Assembly: GCF_014174165.1 (NCBI RefSeq)
Contig: NZ_JABEQN010000016.1
Location: 53,755 to 117,754 of the forward strand
Reading direction: 5' to 3'
Length of the DNA stretch: 64,000 nt
From: Gluconacetobacter dulcium
Lineage (GTDB): Bacteria > Pseudomonadota > Alphaproteobacteria > Acetobacterales > Acetobacteraceae
In this document: one piece after another, positions 28,151 to 36,866 of the stretch
Position numbering within the stretch: position 1 is the first letter of the stretch
Layout: every line of letters begins with the position of its first letter
Position numbers and translations under genes: made by a program
The notes under the pieces: model-generated
The model's database searches: none
The model's input: only the letters and a program-made list of their open reading frames with translations
What the model was told of the DNA's origin: nothing

Positions 28151-28793
28151 AAGCCAGACAGGCTCTCAACCTGACGTAAAACGCTTACCTGAACACCATG
28201 TTACGGATCGTCTCGATATCGAACGCGATCCGCATATGGCCGCAAATTCAACCCCGAGCAGAACCGGCCACAAAGCTTTTACCCCCTCATCAGCCGAGGA
28301 CGGAAAACCACCCCCATTCGATCCATCCTCTGGAAAAATCCACGCACACACAACAGTTTCCACGACCACCCTTCCGGTCAACGCCCCGCCCTGTCGCAGA
28401 TCACCCGCAACCCCCCTCATGCGGCGCCCACCGCAGATCAGGGGTCCATTCCAGAACCGGCATATTCCAGATTCCAGAGGAATATATCGCAAATACTCCC
28501 AGCGGGAACACCCGAAGCCGCTTCGACGACGGGTTTCAATGCGACCGCATGCTGAAACGCCGCACCACGGCACAACGCGCAAAGCCCCCTCGCCCGCCAC
28601 CCGGACAATACCGTCAGCGCCAGCATGAACTATCCATGGCTCAACACGAGACTGACAGACCACGTGGCACAGATTCAAAAAAGTGCCGCCGGCATCAACA
28701 AACCCACGCAGGAGCATGCGATCGAAGTCCATGACGGCCGGCACCCCACGTCCTGGCTGCCGATCCGCCCCGGCGTCCCGTTCTGAAGCCCCG
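28151..28793. other. Intergenic region, no supported gene
   Basis: 643 bp between convergent ends (MFS stop and pdxJ stop). Both strands have open frames of about 190 codons, but they overlap each other, lack recognisable domains and have poor start contexts; the minus-strand one is odd for Cys, Trp and Arg. The base composition is slightly richer in A than the flanking genes. It may be decayed sequence. Confidence 0.5.
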
Positions 28794-29540
28794 TCAGCCG
28801 ATACCGTTCCTGGCCGCGTCCATGCACTGGCGCATCCGTGCGATGGTCGCGGCCAGACCGTCGAAAATTGCCTGCCCGATCAGGAAATGTCCGATATTCA
28901 GTTCCACAACCTGCGGCAGGACGGCAATCGGCCCCACATTGTCGTATGTCAGACCATGGCCGGCATGCACCTCCAGCCCCGCCGCGTCGGCCTGTGCCGC
29001 CGCCCGGCGCAGGCGCTCATATTCCCCCGCCCGGCCTTCGGCATAGGCGCCGGTATGCAGTTCCACCACCGCCGCGCCGATGGCGGCCGAAGCCGCGATC
29101 TGCGCCGGCTCCGGGTCGACGAACAGCGAAACCCGGATTCCGGCCTCCCGCAGCGCGCGCACCGGCGGCGCCAGCGTCGCCGCCAGGCCCGCCACATCCA
29201 GCCCGCCTTCGGTCGTCACCTCGGCCCGCCGCTCGGGCACGATGCAGCACGCATGCGGGCGCAGATCCAGCGCAATGGCCACCATTTCATCCGTCGCGGC
29301 CATTTCCATATTCAGCGGCACCGCAAGCTCGGCCCGCAGCCGCACCAGGTCGGCATCACGGATATGCCGCCGGTCCTCGCGCATGTGCGCGGTAATGCCG
29401 TCCGCCCCGGCCGCCACGGCAAGCATGGCGGCCGCCACCGGGTCGGGGTGGCTGCCGCCGCGCGCATTCCGCACGGTCGCCACATGGTCGATATTCACCC
29501 CAAGACGCAGGGCCCGCGCGGGCGGAACGGAAAGGGTCAT
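28794..29540 (-). CDS. pdxJ: Pyridoxine 5'-phosphate synthase
   Basis: Condenses 1-deoxy-D-xylulose 5-phosphate with 3-amino-1-hydroxyacetone 1-phosphate to pyridoxine 5'-phosphate, the last ring-forming step of the DXP-dependent vitamin B6 route. 248 residues. Recognised by [17 protein letters not shown] at the N-terminus, then [46 protein letters not shown] and the C-terminal [11 protein letters not shown] with ELNIGHFLI. The start ATG (29540) overlaps the pdxA TGA by 4 bp (ATGA), so the two are translationally coupled. Confidence 0.95.
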   Translation of the reverse strand: MTLSVPPARALRLGVNIDHVATVRNARGGSHPDPVAAAMLAVAAGADGITAHMREDRRHIRDADLVRLRAELAVPLNMEMAATDEMVAIALDLRPHACCIVPERRAEVTTEGGLDVAGLAATLAPPVRALREAGIRVSLFVDPEPAQIAASAAIGAAVVELHTGAYAEGRAGEYERLRRAAAQADAAGLEVHAGHGLTYDNVGPIAVLPQVVELNIGHFLIGQAIFDGLAATIARMRQCMDAARNGIG

Positions 29541-30523
29541 GCTGCACTCCGGTTGCGGGCCATGTCGCGGGCCAGTTTCAGGGCGGCGATCAGGCTGGAC
29601 GGGTCGGCCACGCCCTGCCCGGCGATATCGAAGGCGGTGCCATGGTCCGGCGAGGTCCGCACGATCGGCAGCCCCAGCGTCACATTCACGCCGCCCGCCA
29701 TGTCGATGGTCTTCAGGGGGATCAGCGCCTGATCGTGATACATGCACAGCGCCGCGTCATAACGGGCACGGGCCGGCGGCGTGAACATCGTATCGGGGGG
29801 CCATGGCCCCGTCACGTCCATCCCCTCACCCCGCAACACCGCGATGGCAGGAGCGATGATCTCCCCCTCTTCCCCCCCCATCACCCCACCTTCACCCGCA
29901 TGCGGGTTCAGGCCGGCAACGGCCAGCCGGGGGGCGGCAATCCCGAAATCGCGCCGCAGGGCCGCGGCGGTCGTCCGCCCGCACCGCACGATCTCGTCCG
30001 CCGTCAAACGCTCCAGCGCCCGACGCAGCGACACATGAATTGTCACCGGCACCACACGCAGTTCCGGGCAGGCCAGCATCATCACTTCCTGGCCCGGCAC
30101 GCCGCAGAGTTCCGCCAGATATTCGGTATGGCCGGGGTGGGCAAAGCCCGCCTGCTTCAGCACCAGCTTGCTGATCGGGTTGGTCACCACGGCGCCGACC
30201 TGCCCGGCCAGCGCCAGTTCGACAGCGCGGGCGATACTGTCGATCACCGCCGGCGCATTGGCCACATCCGGCGTCCCCGGCCGCGCGGCACAGGCCAGCC
30301 CGACCGGCAGAACCGGCAGCGCCTCACCAAAAACCGCGGCCGCCTGCGCCGCATCCGCCACCACACGCACCGGCACGCCGGGATAAAGCGCCGGATCGCC
30401 CAACACCATAAATCCCGGCCCGCCCACGCGCAGGGCGCGCCAGGCGGCCACCGTCAGTTCCGGCCCAACCCCGGCCGGGTCCCCCATGGTCAGGGCCAGC
30501 ATCCGCGGCACACCGGCCTCCAT
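29537..30523 (-). CDS. pdxA: 4-hydroxythreonine-4-phosphate dehydrogenase
   Basis: Oxidises 4-phosphohydroxy-L-threonine with NAD; the product decarboxylates to the amine used by PdxJ. 328 residues. Features: [16 protein letters not shown] at the N-terminus, [24 protein letters not shown] with a metal-binding His, [22 protein letters not shown] with another, and the C-terminal [11 protein letters not shown] and [12 protein letters not shown]. It begins 2 bp after the M20 peptidase stop and overlaps pdxJ, so peptidase-pdxA-pdxJ is one operon holding two steps of B6 synthesis. Confidence 0.95.
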   Translation of the reverse strand: MEAGVPRMLALTMGDPAGVGPELTVAAWRALRVGGPGFMVLGDPALYPGVPVRVVADAAQAAAVFGEALPVLPVGLACAARPGTPDVANAPAVIDSIARAVELALAGQVGAVVTNPISKLVLKQAGFAHPGHTEYLAELCGVPGQEVMMLACPELRVVPVTIHVSLRRALERLTADEIVRCGRTTAAALRRDFGIAAPRLAVAGLNPHAGEGGVMGGEEGEIIAPAIAVLRGEGMDVTGPWPPDTMFTPPARARYDAALCMYHDQALIPLKTIDMAGGVNVTLGLPIVRTSPDHGTAFDIAGQGVADPSSLIAALKLARDMARNRSAA

Positions 30524-30525
30524 CG

Positions 30526-31953
30526 TCAGCCGCCGAACCGGCGATCGTGCGCCAGGGCTTCCAGCACCCGAACCCAGGAGCGAATGCCCTTGTGGAACGA
30601 GATCAGGTCATATTTCTCGTTGGGCGAATGAATGCGGTCGTCATCCCGCGCAAACCCGACCAGCAGCGAGTCCATATCCAGCGCCTGCCGCACTTCCGAC
30701 ACGACCGGGATCGACCCGCCGCTGCCGATCGTCACCGCCGGCCGGCCCCATTCCTCGCCCAGAGCCGCCAGCGTGGCCCCCAATCCCGGCCCGTCCGCCG
30801 GCACGACGCTGGCCCGCGACCCGCCATGTCCCGCGAACGTCACCGAGCAGTCGGCCGGCAGCATAGCCCGCACATGGGCATGGAATGCGTCGCGGATACG
30901 CGCCGGGTCCTGCCCCGATACCAGCCGGAACGACACCTTGGCCGAAGCCTGCGCCGGTAGCACGGTCTTGAACCCGTCACCGGCATAACCGCCGCTGATG
31001 CCGTTGATCTCGAAAGTCGGCCGGCACCAGGTCTGCTCCACGGCGGTATAGCCGCGCTCGCCCGCCGGCACCGACAGCCCGACCGGCCCCAGGAACTCGG
31101 CATCGGACGGCGCAATGGCGCGCCACTGATCACGCACTTCGGCCGACGGGTCCTGCACGCCATCATAAAAGCCGGGCAACGTCACCCGTCCGCTTTCATG
31201 GTCACGCACCGAGGCCAGAATCCAACTCAGCAATTCCAGCGGGTTACGGGCGGCGTTGCCATAAATGCCGGAATGCAGGTCGCGATTGGCGCAATGGATC
31301 GTGATTTCCTCGCCAACCATGCCGCGCAGCGCGGTGGTAATGGCCGGCACGCCGCCATCCAGCATTCCGGTATCGCAGATCAGCGCGACATCGGCGCGCA
31401 GTTCCTCACGATTGGCCTGCAGGAACGGCAGCAGGTTCGCCCCGCCGCTTTCCTCCTCGCCCTCGATCACCAGCGACACACGCAGCGGCAGCGTACCGTG
31501 TTCGGCCTTCAGCGCACGCAAGGCCTCGATAAAGGTCATCACCTGGCCCTTGTCGTCCGACGCACCGCGCGCAACGATCCGCGCTCCCGCCTCGTCACGC
31601 ACGATGCGCGGGTCGAAGGGCGTCGTCTCCCACAATTCCAGCGGATCGACCGGCTGCACGTCGTAATGGCCATAGAACAGCACATGCGGCAGCCGCCGGG
31701 CCGAGGCATCGGCCGACCGGTCATGCGCCACCACCATCGGGTGGCCCGGCGTCTCGCGCACCGAGGCTTCCAGCCCGATCGCCGCCAGTTCGTCGCGCAG
31801 CCACTCGGCAGCGCGACGGCAATCCCCGGCATGGGCGGGCTGGGCGGAAATGCTGGGAATGCGCAGGAAGTCGAACAGCCGCTCCAGGCTCGCCTCCAGC
31901 GTGCGGTCCACCCTGTCCAGCACCGGCGCCAGGTCACGTCCGTTCGTCATCAT
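30526..31953 (-). CDS. M20 family dipeptidase
   Basis: A 475-residue zinc-dependent dipeptidase of the M20 (ArgE/DapE/CPG2) family. Visible zinc ligands and catalytic residues: [11 protein letters not shown] with the first His/Asp; GASDDKGQV with the bridging Asp; IEGEEESGG with the catalytic Glu and a ligand; CDTGM; the lid dimerisation region ([16 protein letters not shown]); and the last ligand His in [11 protein letters not shown]. The long [14 protein letters not shown] opening is typical of the dipeptidase subgroup. Two consecutive ATGs open the frame (31953, 31950). Its place at the head of the pdxA-pdxJ operon is not explained by function. Confidence 0.9.
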   Translation of the reverse strand: MMTNGRDLAPVLDRVDRTLEASLERLFDFLRIPSISAQPAHAGDCRRAAEWLRDELAAIGLEASVRETPGHPMVVAHDRSADASARRLPHVLFYGHYDVQPVDPLELWETTPFDPRIVRDEAGARIVARGASDDKGQVMTFIEALRALKAEHGTLPLRVSLVIEGEEESGGANLLPFLQANREELRADVALICDTGMLDGGVPAITTALRGMVGEEITIHCANRDLHSGIYGNAARNPLELLSWILASVRDHESGRVTLPGFYDGVQDPSAEVRDQWRAIAPSDAEFLGPVGLSVPAGERGYTAVEQTWCRPTFEINGISGGYAGDGFKTVLPAQASAKVSFRLVSGQDPARIRDAFHAHVRAMLPADCSVTFAGHGGSRASVVPADGPGLGATLAALGEEWGRPAVTIGSGGSIPVVSEVRQALDMDSLLVGFARDDDRIHSPNEKYDLISFHKGIRSWVRVLEALAHDRRFGG

Positions 31954-32054
31954 CGTCCATCCTCGATCCGGAATGCGGCACGCGCCGCGAGTCAGTCGGG
32001 AATGTGCGAACAGGACGCAGGAAATGCAATGCGTGGCCGAGAGATGGCATGTCC

Positions 32055-32078
32055 CTTCTTTTTCTGAAGAAAAAGAAG
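32055..32078. repeat. A/T-run hairpin, dispersed-repeat candidate
   Basis: A perfect 10 bp inverted repeat, CTTCTTTTTC-TGAA-GAAAAAGAAG, followed by AAAAAGACGTTTATCCGTTCAG. A similar arrangement (TTCTTTTC...AAAAGAAG, then CCCTTACCCGTTCAGCAAC) occurs near 63723-63770, and a weaker TTCTTTTTTCC...AAAGAAC near 32154-32173. It may be a repeat family with terminator capacity. Confidence 0.5.
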
Positions 32079-32175
32079 CAAAAAGACGTTTATCCGTTCA
32101 GGAACATCGCGTACCGCCAGCACTGGCCCCCTGACCGGATCAGAGGTTTCCGGTTCTTTTTTCCATCAAAGAACA

Positions 32176-32667
32176 TCAGCTTACCGCCCGCCGCCCACGC
32201 TGCAACGCCGCAAAATCCACCCCCTGCATCAGCACGGGCGGAAATCCCGCATCCCGCGTCAGTTCGGCCAGCAGATTGCGCGCGCCGGGAAACAGCAGCG
32301 CCGGAATCTCGACCAGAAGCAGCGGCTCCAGCATTTCCGGCGCGGCAACCCCGCCTGCGGCGCGCAGGTTGACCAGCCCGGCATAGGCCAGGTCCGCCTC
32401 GAACAGCACCTGCTCGTCCGGCCCCCGCCCCTGGCAGCGCAGCACCAGCGCGACCTCGAACAACGGCGCGCCATCGGCGACCTGCCGCGCATCCACGTCC
32501 AGATCCAGATGCAGGCGCGGCAGCCCTTTCGGCGCGGCATGCACCGCCGGCGCTCCGGGCACGTCCAGCCGCACCGACTTAACATACTGGCTGACAATCT
32601 CGCCGCGCGGCACAGCCATGCCATCCGCCGCGCCGGCAACCGTGGCGGTCGCGTCTCCATCATGCAT
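32176..32667 (-). CDS. secB: Protein-export chaperone SecB
   Basis: A tetrameric cytosolic chaperone that keeps preproteins unfolded and hands them to SecA. From ATG 32667 there are 163 residues, the normal size for alphaproteobacteria. Family features: SQYVKSVRLDVPGAP (SQYIKDLSFENP equivalent), LHLDLDVDARQ, LVLRCQG, EADLAYAGLVNL and LLLVEIPALLFPGARNLLAELTRD followed by GFPPVLMQGVDF. The N-terminal 20 residues are variable. It shares a strand with the small hypothetical gene upstream. Confidence 0.93.
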   Translation of the reverse strand: MHDGDATATVAGAADGMAVPRGEIVSQYVKSVRLDVPGAPAVHAAPKGLPRLHLDLDVDARQVADGAPLFEVALVLRCQGRGPDEQVLFEADLAYAGLVNLRAAGGVAAPEMLEPLLLVEIPALLFPGARNLLAELTRDAGFPPVLMQGVDFAALQRGRRAVS

Positions 32668-32753
32668 CGTGCCCACGTACTCCGGATCGTGAAGCCACGA
32701 TTGTGCTCCAGGCAAGGTGAACGGGGCGTTTACCCAGCGTGGATTTTATCGCT

Positions 32754-33044
32754 TCAGATGAATTGCCCGCGCAGAAAGCCCAGAGCGGGCAGGGGGCGCC
32801 AGGCACGCGGCAGATCGGCACGGCGGATGGGCTGCACGCTGTATCGGGGAACGGGCTGGCGACTCTGGCGCAGGAAGGCGGCATAGGCCCGGACCTGCTG
32901 CTCCCGCCAGTCGCGGTCGGCCATCGCCGCCGGGCGGCCGGGATAGATTTCCGCGATGCGCAGGGCCCGGCCGACAGTCGCCACGACGGCCCACACCATG
33001 TCGTCCTTGCGTCCGGTGCGTTGAAACGCGATGATTTCGCTCAA
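32754..33044 (-). CDS. Small hypothetical protein upstream of secB
   Basis: A 96-residue basic protein I do not recognise (MSEIIAFQRTGRKDDMVWAV, later YPGRPAAMADRDWREQQ and QPIRRADLPRAWRPLP). There are no membrane helices or signal peptide. It is 86 bp upstream of secB on the same strand and divergent from lapA, and its composition is like real genes of this genome. Probably a lineage-restricted gene. Confidence 0.55.
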   Translation of the reverse strand: MSEIIAFQRTGRKDDMVWAVVATVGRALRIAEIYPGRPAAMADRDWREQQVRAYAAFLRQSRQPVPRYSVQPIRRADLPRAWRPLPALGFLRGQFI

Positions 33045-33133
33045 GAGCCTGCTCCGCCCCGATCCGGCAACGACACCATGCCGGCGTGGTGGAAATCAAG
33101 GCCGATCTGCGGGCGTCGGCTCGCCGCACGGCC

Positions 33134-33158
33134 ATGTCCGGCTTTCCTTGCCGGACAT
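33134..33158. promoter_or_regulatory. Hairpin/palindrome just upstream of lapA
   Basis: A perfect inverted repeat ATGTCCGGC-N7-GCCGGACAT ending 25 bp before the lapA ATG, in the gap between divergent genes. It could be an operator or a 5' UTR hairpin affecting the lapA-pyrF-trpF operon. No T-run follows, so it is not a typical terminator. Confidence 0.4.
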
Positions 33159-33183
33159 CGCGCGAAACGGTAGGAGGCTGCCC

Positions 33184-33531
33184 ATGCTGCGTCTACTCGT
33201 CACCTTGCCCTTCCTGCTGGGGCTGATCGTCTTCAGCGCCTGCAATCAGGACCCGATCCAGATGTGGTTCCTCGACTGGGGATGGAAATCCTCGGTCGGC
33301 GTGCTGACGCTGGTCGTCGCCGCCGCGTTCTTCCTTCTCGGCGCGGTCACGGTCTGGTTCGCCGAACTGCGCCAGCGCGGACGCGCCCGCCGGGCGGAAC
33401 AGCAGGTCCGCGCGCTGGAGGAACAGGTGGCCGAACTCCGCCGCCAGCAGGCCGAAACCTACAACCCGCCCCCCACGGCCGTGCCCGTATCCACCGCGCT
33501 GCCCGTATCCCATGAGACGCCATTGCCATGA
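33184..33531 (+). CDS. lapA: LapA-domain (DUF1049) membrane protein
   Basis: A 115-residue inner-membrane protein of the LapA family, which in E. coli works with LapB in controlling lipopolysaccharide synthesis; the function in this lineage is untested. Two helices (roughly residues 4-22 and 37-60) with the family pattern PIQMWFLDW between them. A charged coiled coil follows (about 65-92; RAEQQVRALEEQVAELRRQQAE) and then a Pro/Thr-rich tail. ATG 33184 is chosen for the GGAGG at 33172-33176. Its TGA overlaps the pyrF ATG (ATGA). lapA directly before pyrF is a familiar order in alphaproteobacteria. Confidence 0.85.
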   Translation: MLRLLVTLPFLLGLIVFSACNQDPIQMWFLDWGWKSSVGVLTLVVAAAFFLLGAVTVWFAELRQRGRARRAEQQVRALEEQVAELRRQQAETYNPPPTAVPVSTALPVSHETPLP

Positions 33532-34235
33532 CGACCCGCCGGACACGCCTGATCGTGGCGCTGGATACCAAGGACGAGGCCCAGGCCGCGCGCTGGCGCG
33601 ACCAGACCGCCGCCAGCGCCGACGCCATCAAGCTGGGGCTGGAATTCACCTATGCACAGGGGCTGGACGCGGTGCGCCGGGTCGCGAACGGGCACAGCCT
33701 GTTCCTGGACCTGAAGCTGCACGACATCCCCAATACCGTCGGTTCGGCCATCGGCAGCCTGGCCGACACCCGCCCGGCGATGCTGACGATTCACGCCCAG
33801 GGCGGCAGCGCCATGATCGCCGCGGCCCGCGCCGCCGTGGACCGCGCCTTTCCCGCCGATGCGCGCCCCCTGCTGCTGGCGGTCACGGTCCTGACCAGCA
33901 TGGACGCCGCGGCCCTGCACGAAATCGGCGTCCATGACGATCCATGCCAGCAGGTGCTGCGCCTGGGCGCGCTGGCAGTCGCGGCCGGCGCCGACGGCCT
34001 GATCTGCTCGCCGCACGAAATCATCCCCCTGCGCGACCGCCTGGGCGACGCACCGGTCCTGGTAGTACCCGGCATCCGCCCCGCCGGGGCCGAAACCGGC
34101 GACCAGAAACGTGTCATGACCCCCGCCCAGGCCCGCAAGGCCGGCGCCGACTGGATCGTGGTCGGCCGGCCGATCACCACCGCCGCCGATCCCGCGGCCG
34201 CCGCCGCCGCCGTGGCGGCCGAACTCGCCGGCTGA
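33528..34235 (+). CDS. pyrF: Orotidine 5'-phosphate decarboxylase
   Basis: Decarboxylates OMP to UMP, the last step of de novo pyrimidine synthesis. 235 residues in a TIM barrel. Features: LIVALDTKDEAQA at the N-terminus, AIKLGLEFTYAQG, the catalytic charged network FLDLKLHDIPNTVG (DxKxxDI), TIHAQGG, LLAVTVLTSM, CSPHEI, VVPGIRPAGAE and VGRPITTAADPAAAAAAV. It starts inside the lapA stop. Its final codons are one copy of a 17 bp direct repeat that recurs at the start of trpF. Confidence 0.95.
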   Translation: MTTRRTRLIVALDTKDEAQAARWRDQTAASADAIKLGLEFTYAQGLDAVRRVANGHSLFLDLKLHDIPNTVGSAIGSLADTRPAMLTIHAQGGSAMIAAARAAVDRAFPADARPLLLAVTVLTSMDAAALHEIGVHDDPCQQVLRLGALAVAAGADGLICSPHEIIPLRDRLGDAPVLVVPGIRPAGAETGDQKRVMTPAQARKAGADWIVVGRPITTAADPAAAAAAVAAELAG

Positions 34236-34262
34236 CACAGTGACTAACTCGCCGGCTGACAC
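34222..34262. repeat. Direct repeat at the pyrF/trpF junction
   Basis: AACTCGCCGGCTGACAC occurs at 34222-34238 and again at 34246-34262, a 24 bp period. The first copy encodes the end and stop of pyrF; the second now encodes N-terminal residues of trpF. A small tandem duplication explains it. Confidence 0.85.
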
Positions 34263-34911
34263 GGCGGCCCCGCCCATCGGCATCAAGATCTGCGGCCTGA
34301 CCGAGCCCGAAGGGCTGGACGCCGCGATCGCCCATGGCGCCGACTGGGTGGGCTTCGTCTTCTTCGCGCGCTCTCCCCGCGCCGTCACCCCGGCGCAGGC
34401 CGCCCCCCTGGCCGCGCGCGTGCCACCGGGCGGCCCGCAGCGGATCGGCCTGTTCGTCGCCCCGGATGATGACGCGATCGCGGCAACCCTGGATGCGGTC
34501 GCGCTGGACGGATTGCAGATCTACGCCCCCGAGGCCCGCGCGCTGGAAATCCGCGAGAGATTCCGCCTGCCGGTCTGGCACGCACGGGGCGTCACCACGA
34601 CGGCCGACCTGCCGGCCACCAGCAGGCTGGACGGGCTGGTGATCGAATCCCGCCCGCCTGCCGGGGCGGATCGTCCGGGCGGCAACGCGCAGCCGATCGA
34701 CTGGACCCTCCCGAAAGACTGGCAGGCCCCCGTCCCGTGGATGCTGGCGGGCGGGCTGACACCCGAGACCGTGGCACTGGCGATCGCCCTCAGCGGCGCC
34801 CCGGCGGTCGATGTCTCATCCGGCGTGGAAAGCGCACCGGGCCGCAAGGATGCGCGCCTGATCGCACGCTTCATCCAGGCAGCCCGGCAGGGCGCTTACC
34901 AGCGCCCGTAA
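34240..34911 (+). CDS. trpF: Phosphoribosylanthranilate isomerase
   Basis: Isomerises N-(5-phosphoribosyl)anthranilate to CdRP in tryptophan synthesis. 223 residues. Catalytic Cys in IKICGLTEPEGLDAAI; GADWVGFVFFARSPRAV; then LDGLQIYAPEAR, DGLVIESR and LAGGLTPETV followed by VDVSSGVESAPGRKDARLI with the catalytic Asp and phosphate loop. The GTG at 34240 lies inside the spacer of a 24 bp duplication, so the first eight or nine residues (NSPADTAAP) may be recent additions. The usual downstream trpB-trpA genes are absent; a convergent secreted-protein gene overlaps the end by 16 bp. Confidence 0.94.
   Translation: MTNSPADTAAPPIGIKICGLTEPEGLDAAIAHGADWVGFVFFARSPRAVTPAQAAPLAARVPPGGPQRIGLFVAPDDDAIAATLDAVALDGLQIYAPEARALEIRERFRLPVWHARGVTTTADLPATSRLDGLVIESRPPAGADRPGGNAQPIDWTLPKDWQAPVPWMLAGGLTPETVALAIALSGAPAVDVSSGVESAPGRKDARLIARFIQAARQGAYQRP
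34890..34907. terminator. Hairpin at the convergent trpF/secreted-protein overlap
   Basis: GGGCGC (34890-34895) pairs with GCGCCC (34902-34907) around TTACCA, exactly within the 16 bp overlap of two convergent genes. No T-run follows on either strand, so this may be a weak bidirectional end. Confidence 0.4.
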
Positions 34912-35288
34912 CCGTAAGGGTAGGCGTACGCAGGATACGGGTACACAGGATACGCCGGGTACGCAGGATAAGCCGGATAAGGGTAAGCATACGCCGGATA
35001 AGCCGGCGGATAATAACGGTACCGATACCCGTAATAGGGCGAGGCCAGCGCGGAGCCCGCCAGCACGCCGACGCCGAAACCACCCAGGCCCCAGCCCCAG
35101 CGCGGCCCCCAGCCACCCCCACGCCATCCGCCGCCGCGCCAGCCCCAACCGCCACCCCAGCCGGGTCCGCGCCCCCAGCCGCCACCGCCGTGCCACCCCC
35201 AGCCATGTCCCCACGCCATGGCGGAAGTCGAGGACAGCGGCCCCGCCGCAGCCAACGCAGCCGCCAGCAGGAAAGCCATCTTGCGCAT
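34896..35288 (-). CDS. Small exported Gly/Trp- and Tyr/Pro-rich protein
   Basis: A 130-residue protein of strongly biased composition. It has a signal peptide (MRKMAFLLAAALAAAGPLSS), then a Gly/Trp/His-rich part (WGHGWGWHGGGGWGRGPGWG, about residues 25-70) and a short hydrophobic segment (GLGGFGVGVLAGSALAS). The tail is a YPAY/YPYP repeat of about 45 residues ending YGYGRW. ATG 35288 follows GGGAG. It probably sits in the periplasm or outer envelope; similar proteins occur widely in alphaproteobacteria without a known role. Its last codons overlap the 3' end of trpF. Confidence 0.75.
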   Translation of the reverse strand: MRKMAFLLAAALAAAGPLSSTSAMAWGHGWGWHGGGGWGRGPGWGGGWGWRGGGWRGGGWGPRWGWGLGGFGVGVLAGSALASPYYGYRYRYYPPAYPAYAYPYPAYPAYPAYPVYPYPAYAYPYGYGRW

Positions 35289-35503
35289 CGGAATTCTCCC
35301 TTCCAGCAGGAATATCGTCACGTCATCATGTCGGCAGGGCAGGCGGGGTGGTAAACCCGTCCGGCATGCACGATCACGGGATCGCGGTCCGCCTTCCTGT
35401 CGGTACACAATCCATCCGGCGCCCCGATCCCGGCCATTTTGTGGCAAATCAGCCCGGCAGGGAAACCCACGAACAGGCGGGCAGCCACCATGGAATGGGG
35501 CGC

Positions 35504-36352
35504 ATGACGAACGATCATACCACGACCCCGCTCCCGGCCGACCTGTCCATCCGAATGGCACGCTGGCGCCTGGTCCGGACGGACGAACCACCGATACGGA
35601 CAGCAACCTCGATTCTGCTGCCGGTCCTGCGTGACGGCACGCCCGCCATGCTGAAACTCTCTCACGATCCGGACGAACGACGCGGGAACGACCTGATGGC
35701 GTGGTGGCAGGGAGCCGGCACCGCACCGGTCCTCGCCCATGACCGGGAAGCCATTCTGCTGGAACGCGCCCGCCCAGGCCGTTCGCTGACCGATCTGGTC
35801 GATGCGGGAGACGACATCGCGGCAACGCGCCAGATCTGCCACGTCGCCGCCCGCTTGCATGGCCATCGCGCGTCCGACCGGCCCAGGCTCCGTCTGCTGG
35901 ATGACTGGTTCCGCGACCTCTCGGCCGTTGCACCCTCACGCGGCGACTGGCTGGCACGCTCTGCCGCCTCGGCGCGCGCATTGCTGGCGGATCCTCGCGA
36001 CCCCATGCCACTGCATGGCGATCTCCATCATGGAAACGTGCTGGACTTCGGCGCGAAAGGCTGGCGCGCCATCGATCCCAAGGGCCTGTTCGGAGAACGC
36101 ACGTTCGATTTCGCCGCGCTGTTCCTCAACCCCGACCTCGCCGGACGCCCCCGGCGCCATGCGGACCTGCCGCACATCCTCGCCCAGCGGGTCGATCTGG
36201 TGGCAAGAACAGCGTCCCTCGACCGCCTCCGGCTCATACGATGGATTCACGCCTGGTGCGGGCTATCGGCGCTCTGGTTCCTGGAGGACAAATCGGAGCC
36301 CATCATCCAGCATCGCGTCGCCCTGCATGCCGAATATCTTCTAATAAACTGA
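35504..36352 (+). CDS. APH(6)-like aminoglycoside/hydroxyurea phosphotransferase
   Basis: A 282-residue kinase-like protein most similar in pattern to streptomycin 6-phosphotransferases (APH(6)/StrB) and the hydroxyurea phosphotransferase group. Features: an N-terminal lobe with TPAMLKLSHDPDERRGNDLM (ATP lysine), EAILLERARPGRSL, the catalytic loop HGDLHHGNVLDFG (HGDxxxxN Brenner motif), and AIDPKGLFGERTFDFAALF, where IDPKG is characteristic of this subgroup. An in-frame ATG at 35495 is an alternative start. It is convergent with dciA. Whether it confers resistance or acts on a native sugar or amino alcohol cannot be told from the sequence. Confidence 0.82.
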   Translation: MTNDHTTTPLPADLSIRMARWRLVRTDEPPIRTATSILLPVLRDGTPAMLKLSHDPDERRGNDLMAWWQGAGTAPVLAHDREAILLERARPGRSLTDLVDAGDDIAATRQICHVAARLHGHRASDRPRLRLLDDWFRDLSAVAPSRGDWLARSAASARALLADPRDPMPLHGDLHHGNVLDFGAKGWRAIDPKGLFGERTFDFAALFLNPDLAGRPRRHADLPHILAQRVDLVARTASLDRLRLIRWIHAWCGLSALWFLEDKSEPIIQHRVALHAEYLLIN

Positions 36353-36359
36353 TATTATT

Positions 36360-36857
36360 CTACTTATTCCCGTTTCGCGCGCGAATACGCGCGCCCAGCG
36401 CCGCCAGCGCCTCCTTCAGCGGGCCATCCTGCATATCCGGGATCGGCACCGGCGGAGGCGGGTCGCGCGGCACGGGGCGAGGCGGGGGCGCCCCCCCCAC
36501 GACCATATCCTGCACCAGCTTCAGCGACCGCACCGTACCATGCCCGCAGGAGCGGTTGACGCGGGCGATCAGTTCCGGCGCGAGATGCTGCAATTCCATC
36601 GCCACCGGCCCCGCACAGCCCAGCGTCAGCACGCCGGCCGACAAGCGGCGCGGCACGGTACAACGGGCGAGATCCGGCCCGACGATCTCCGCCCAGTCGG
36701 TCATCACCTGCGCCAGCGCGGCCGGATGCCGGCGGAAGGCCGGGCGTGCGACGGTCGGGATCAGTGCCCCGAGGCTGCGCATCGTCAGGGCGCGCCGTGG
36801 TTCGGGCGGAGGTGCGGTAATGCCCACGCGCTTGCCGTCGGTCCGATCCTTCGCCAT
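36360..36857 (-). CDS. dciA: DciA-like protein (DUF721), replicative helicase loader
   Basis: A 165-residue protein of the DUF721/DciA family. DciA is the ancestral loader or operator of DnaB helicase in most bacteria without DnaC. The N-terminal KH-like domain (roughly residues 25-115) shows LGALIPTVARPAFRRH, VMTDWAEIVGPDLARCTVP and LTLGCAGPVAMELQHLAPEL; a Pro-rich tail and a final basic helix follow. It is divergent from mutY with 9 bp between the start codons, the arrangement common in alphaproteobacteria. Confidence 0.88.
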   Translation of the reverse strand: MAKDRTDGKRVGITAPPPEPRRALTMRSLGALIPTVARPAFRRHPAALAQVMTDWAEIVGPDLARCTVPRRLSAGVLTLGCAGPVAMELQHLAPELIARVNRSCGHGTVRSLKLVQDMVVGGAPPPRPVPRDPPPPVPIPDMQDGPLKEALAALGARIRARNGNK

Positions 36858-36866
36858 AAGCGCCCC

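Noticed and set aside
28166..28744. Overlapping frames of about 190 codons on both strands
   Set aside because: Neither has a domain, good ribosome site or neighbour support; left as intergenic.
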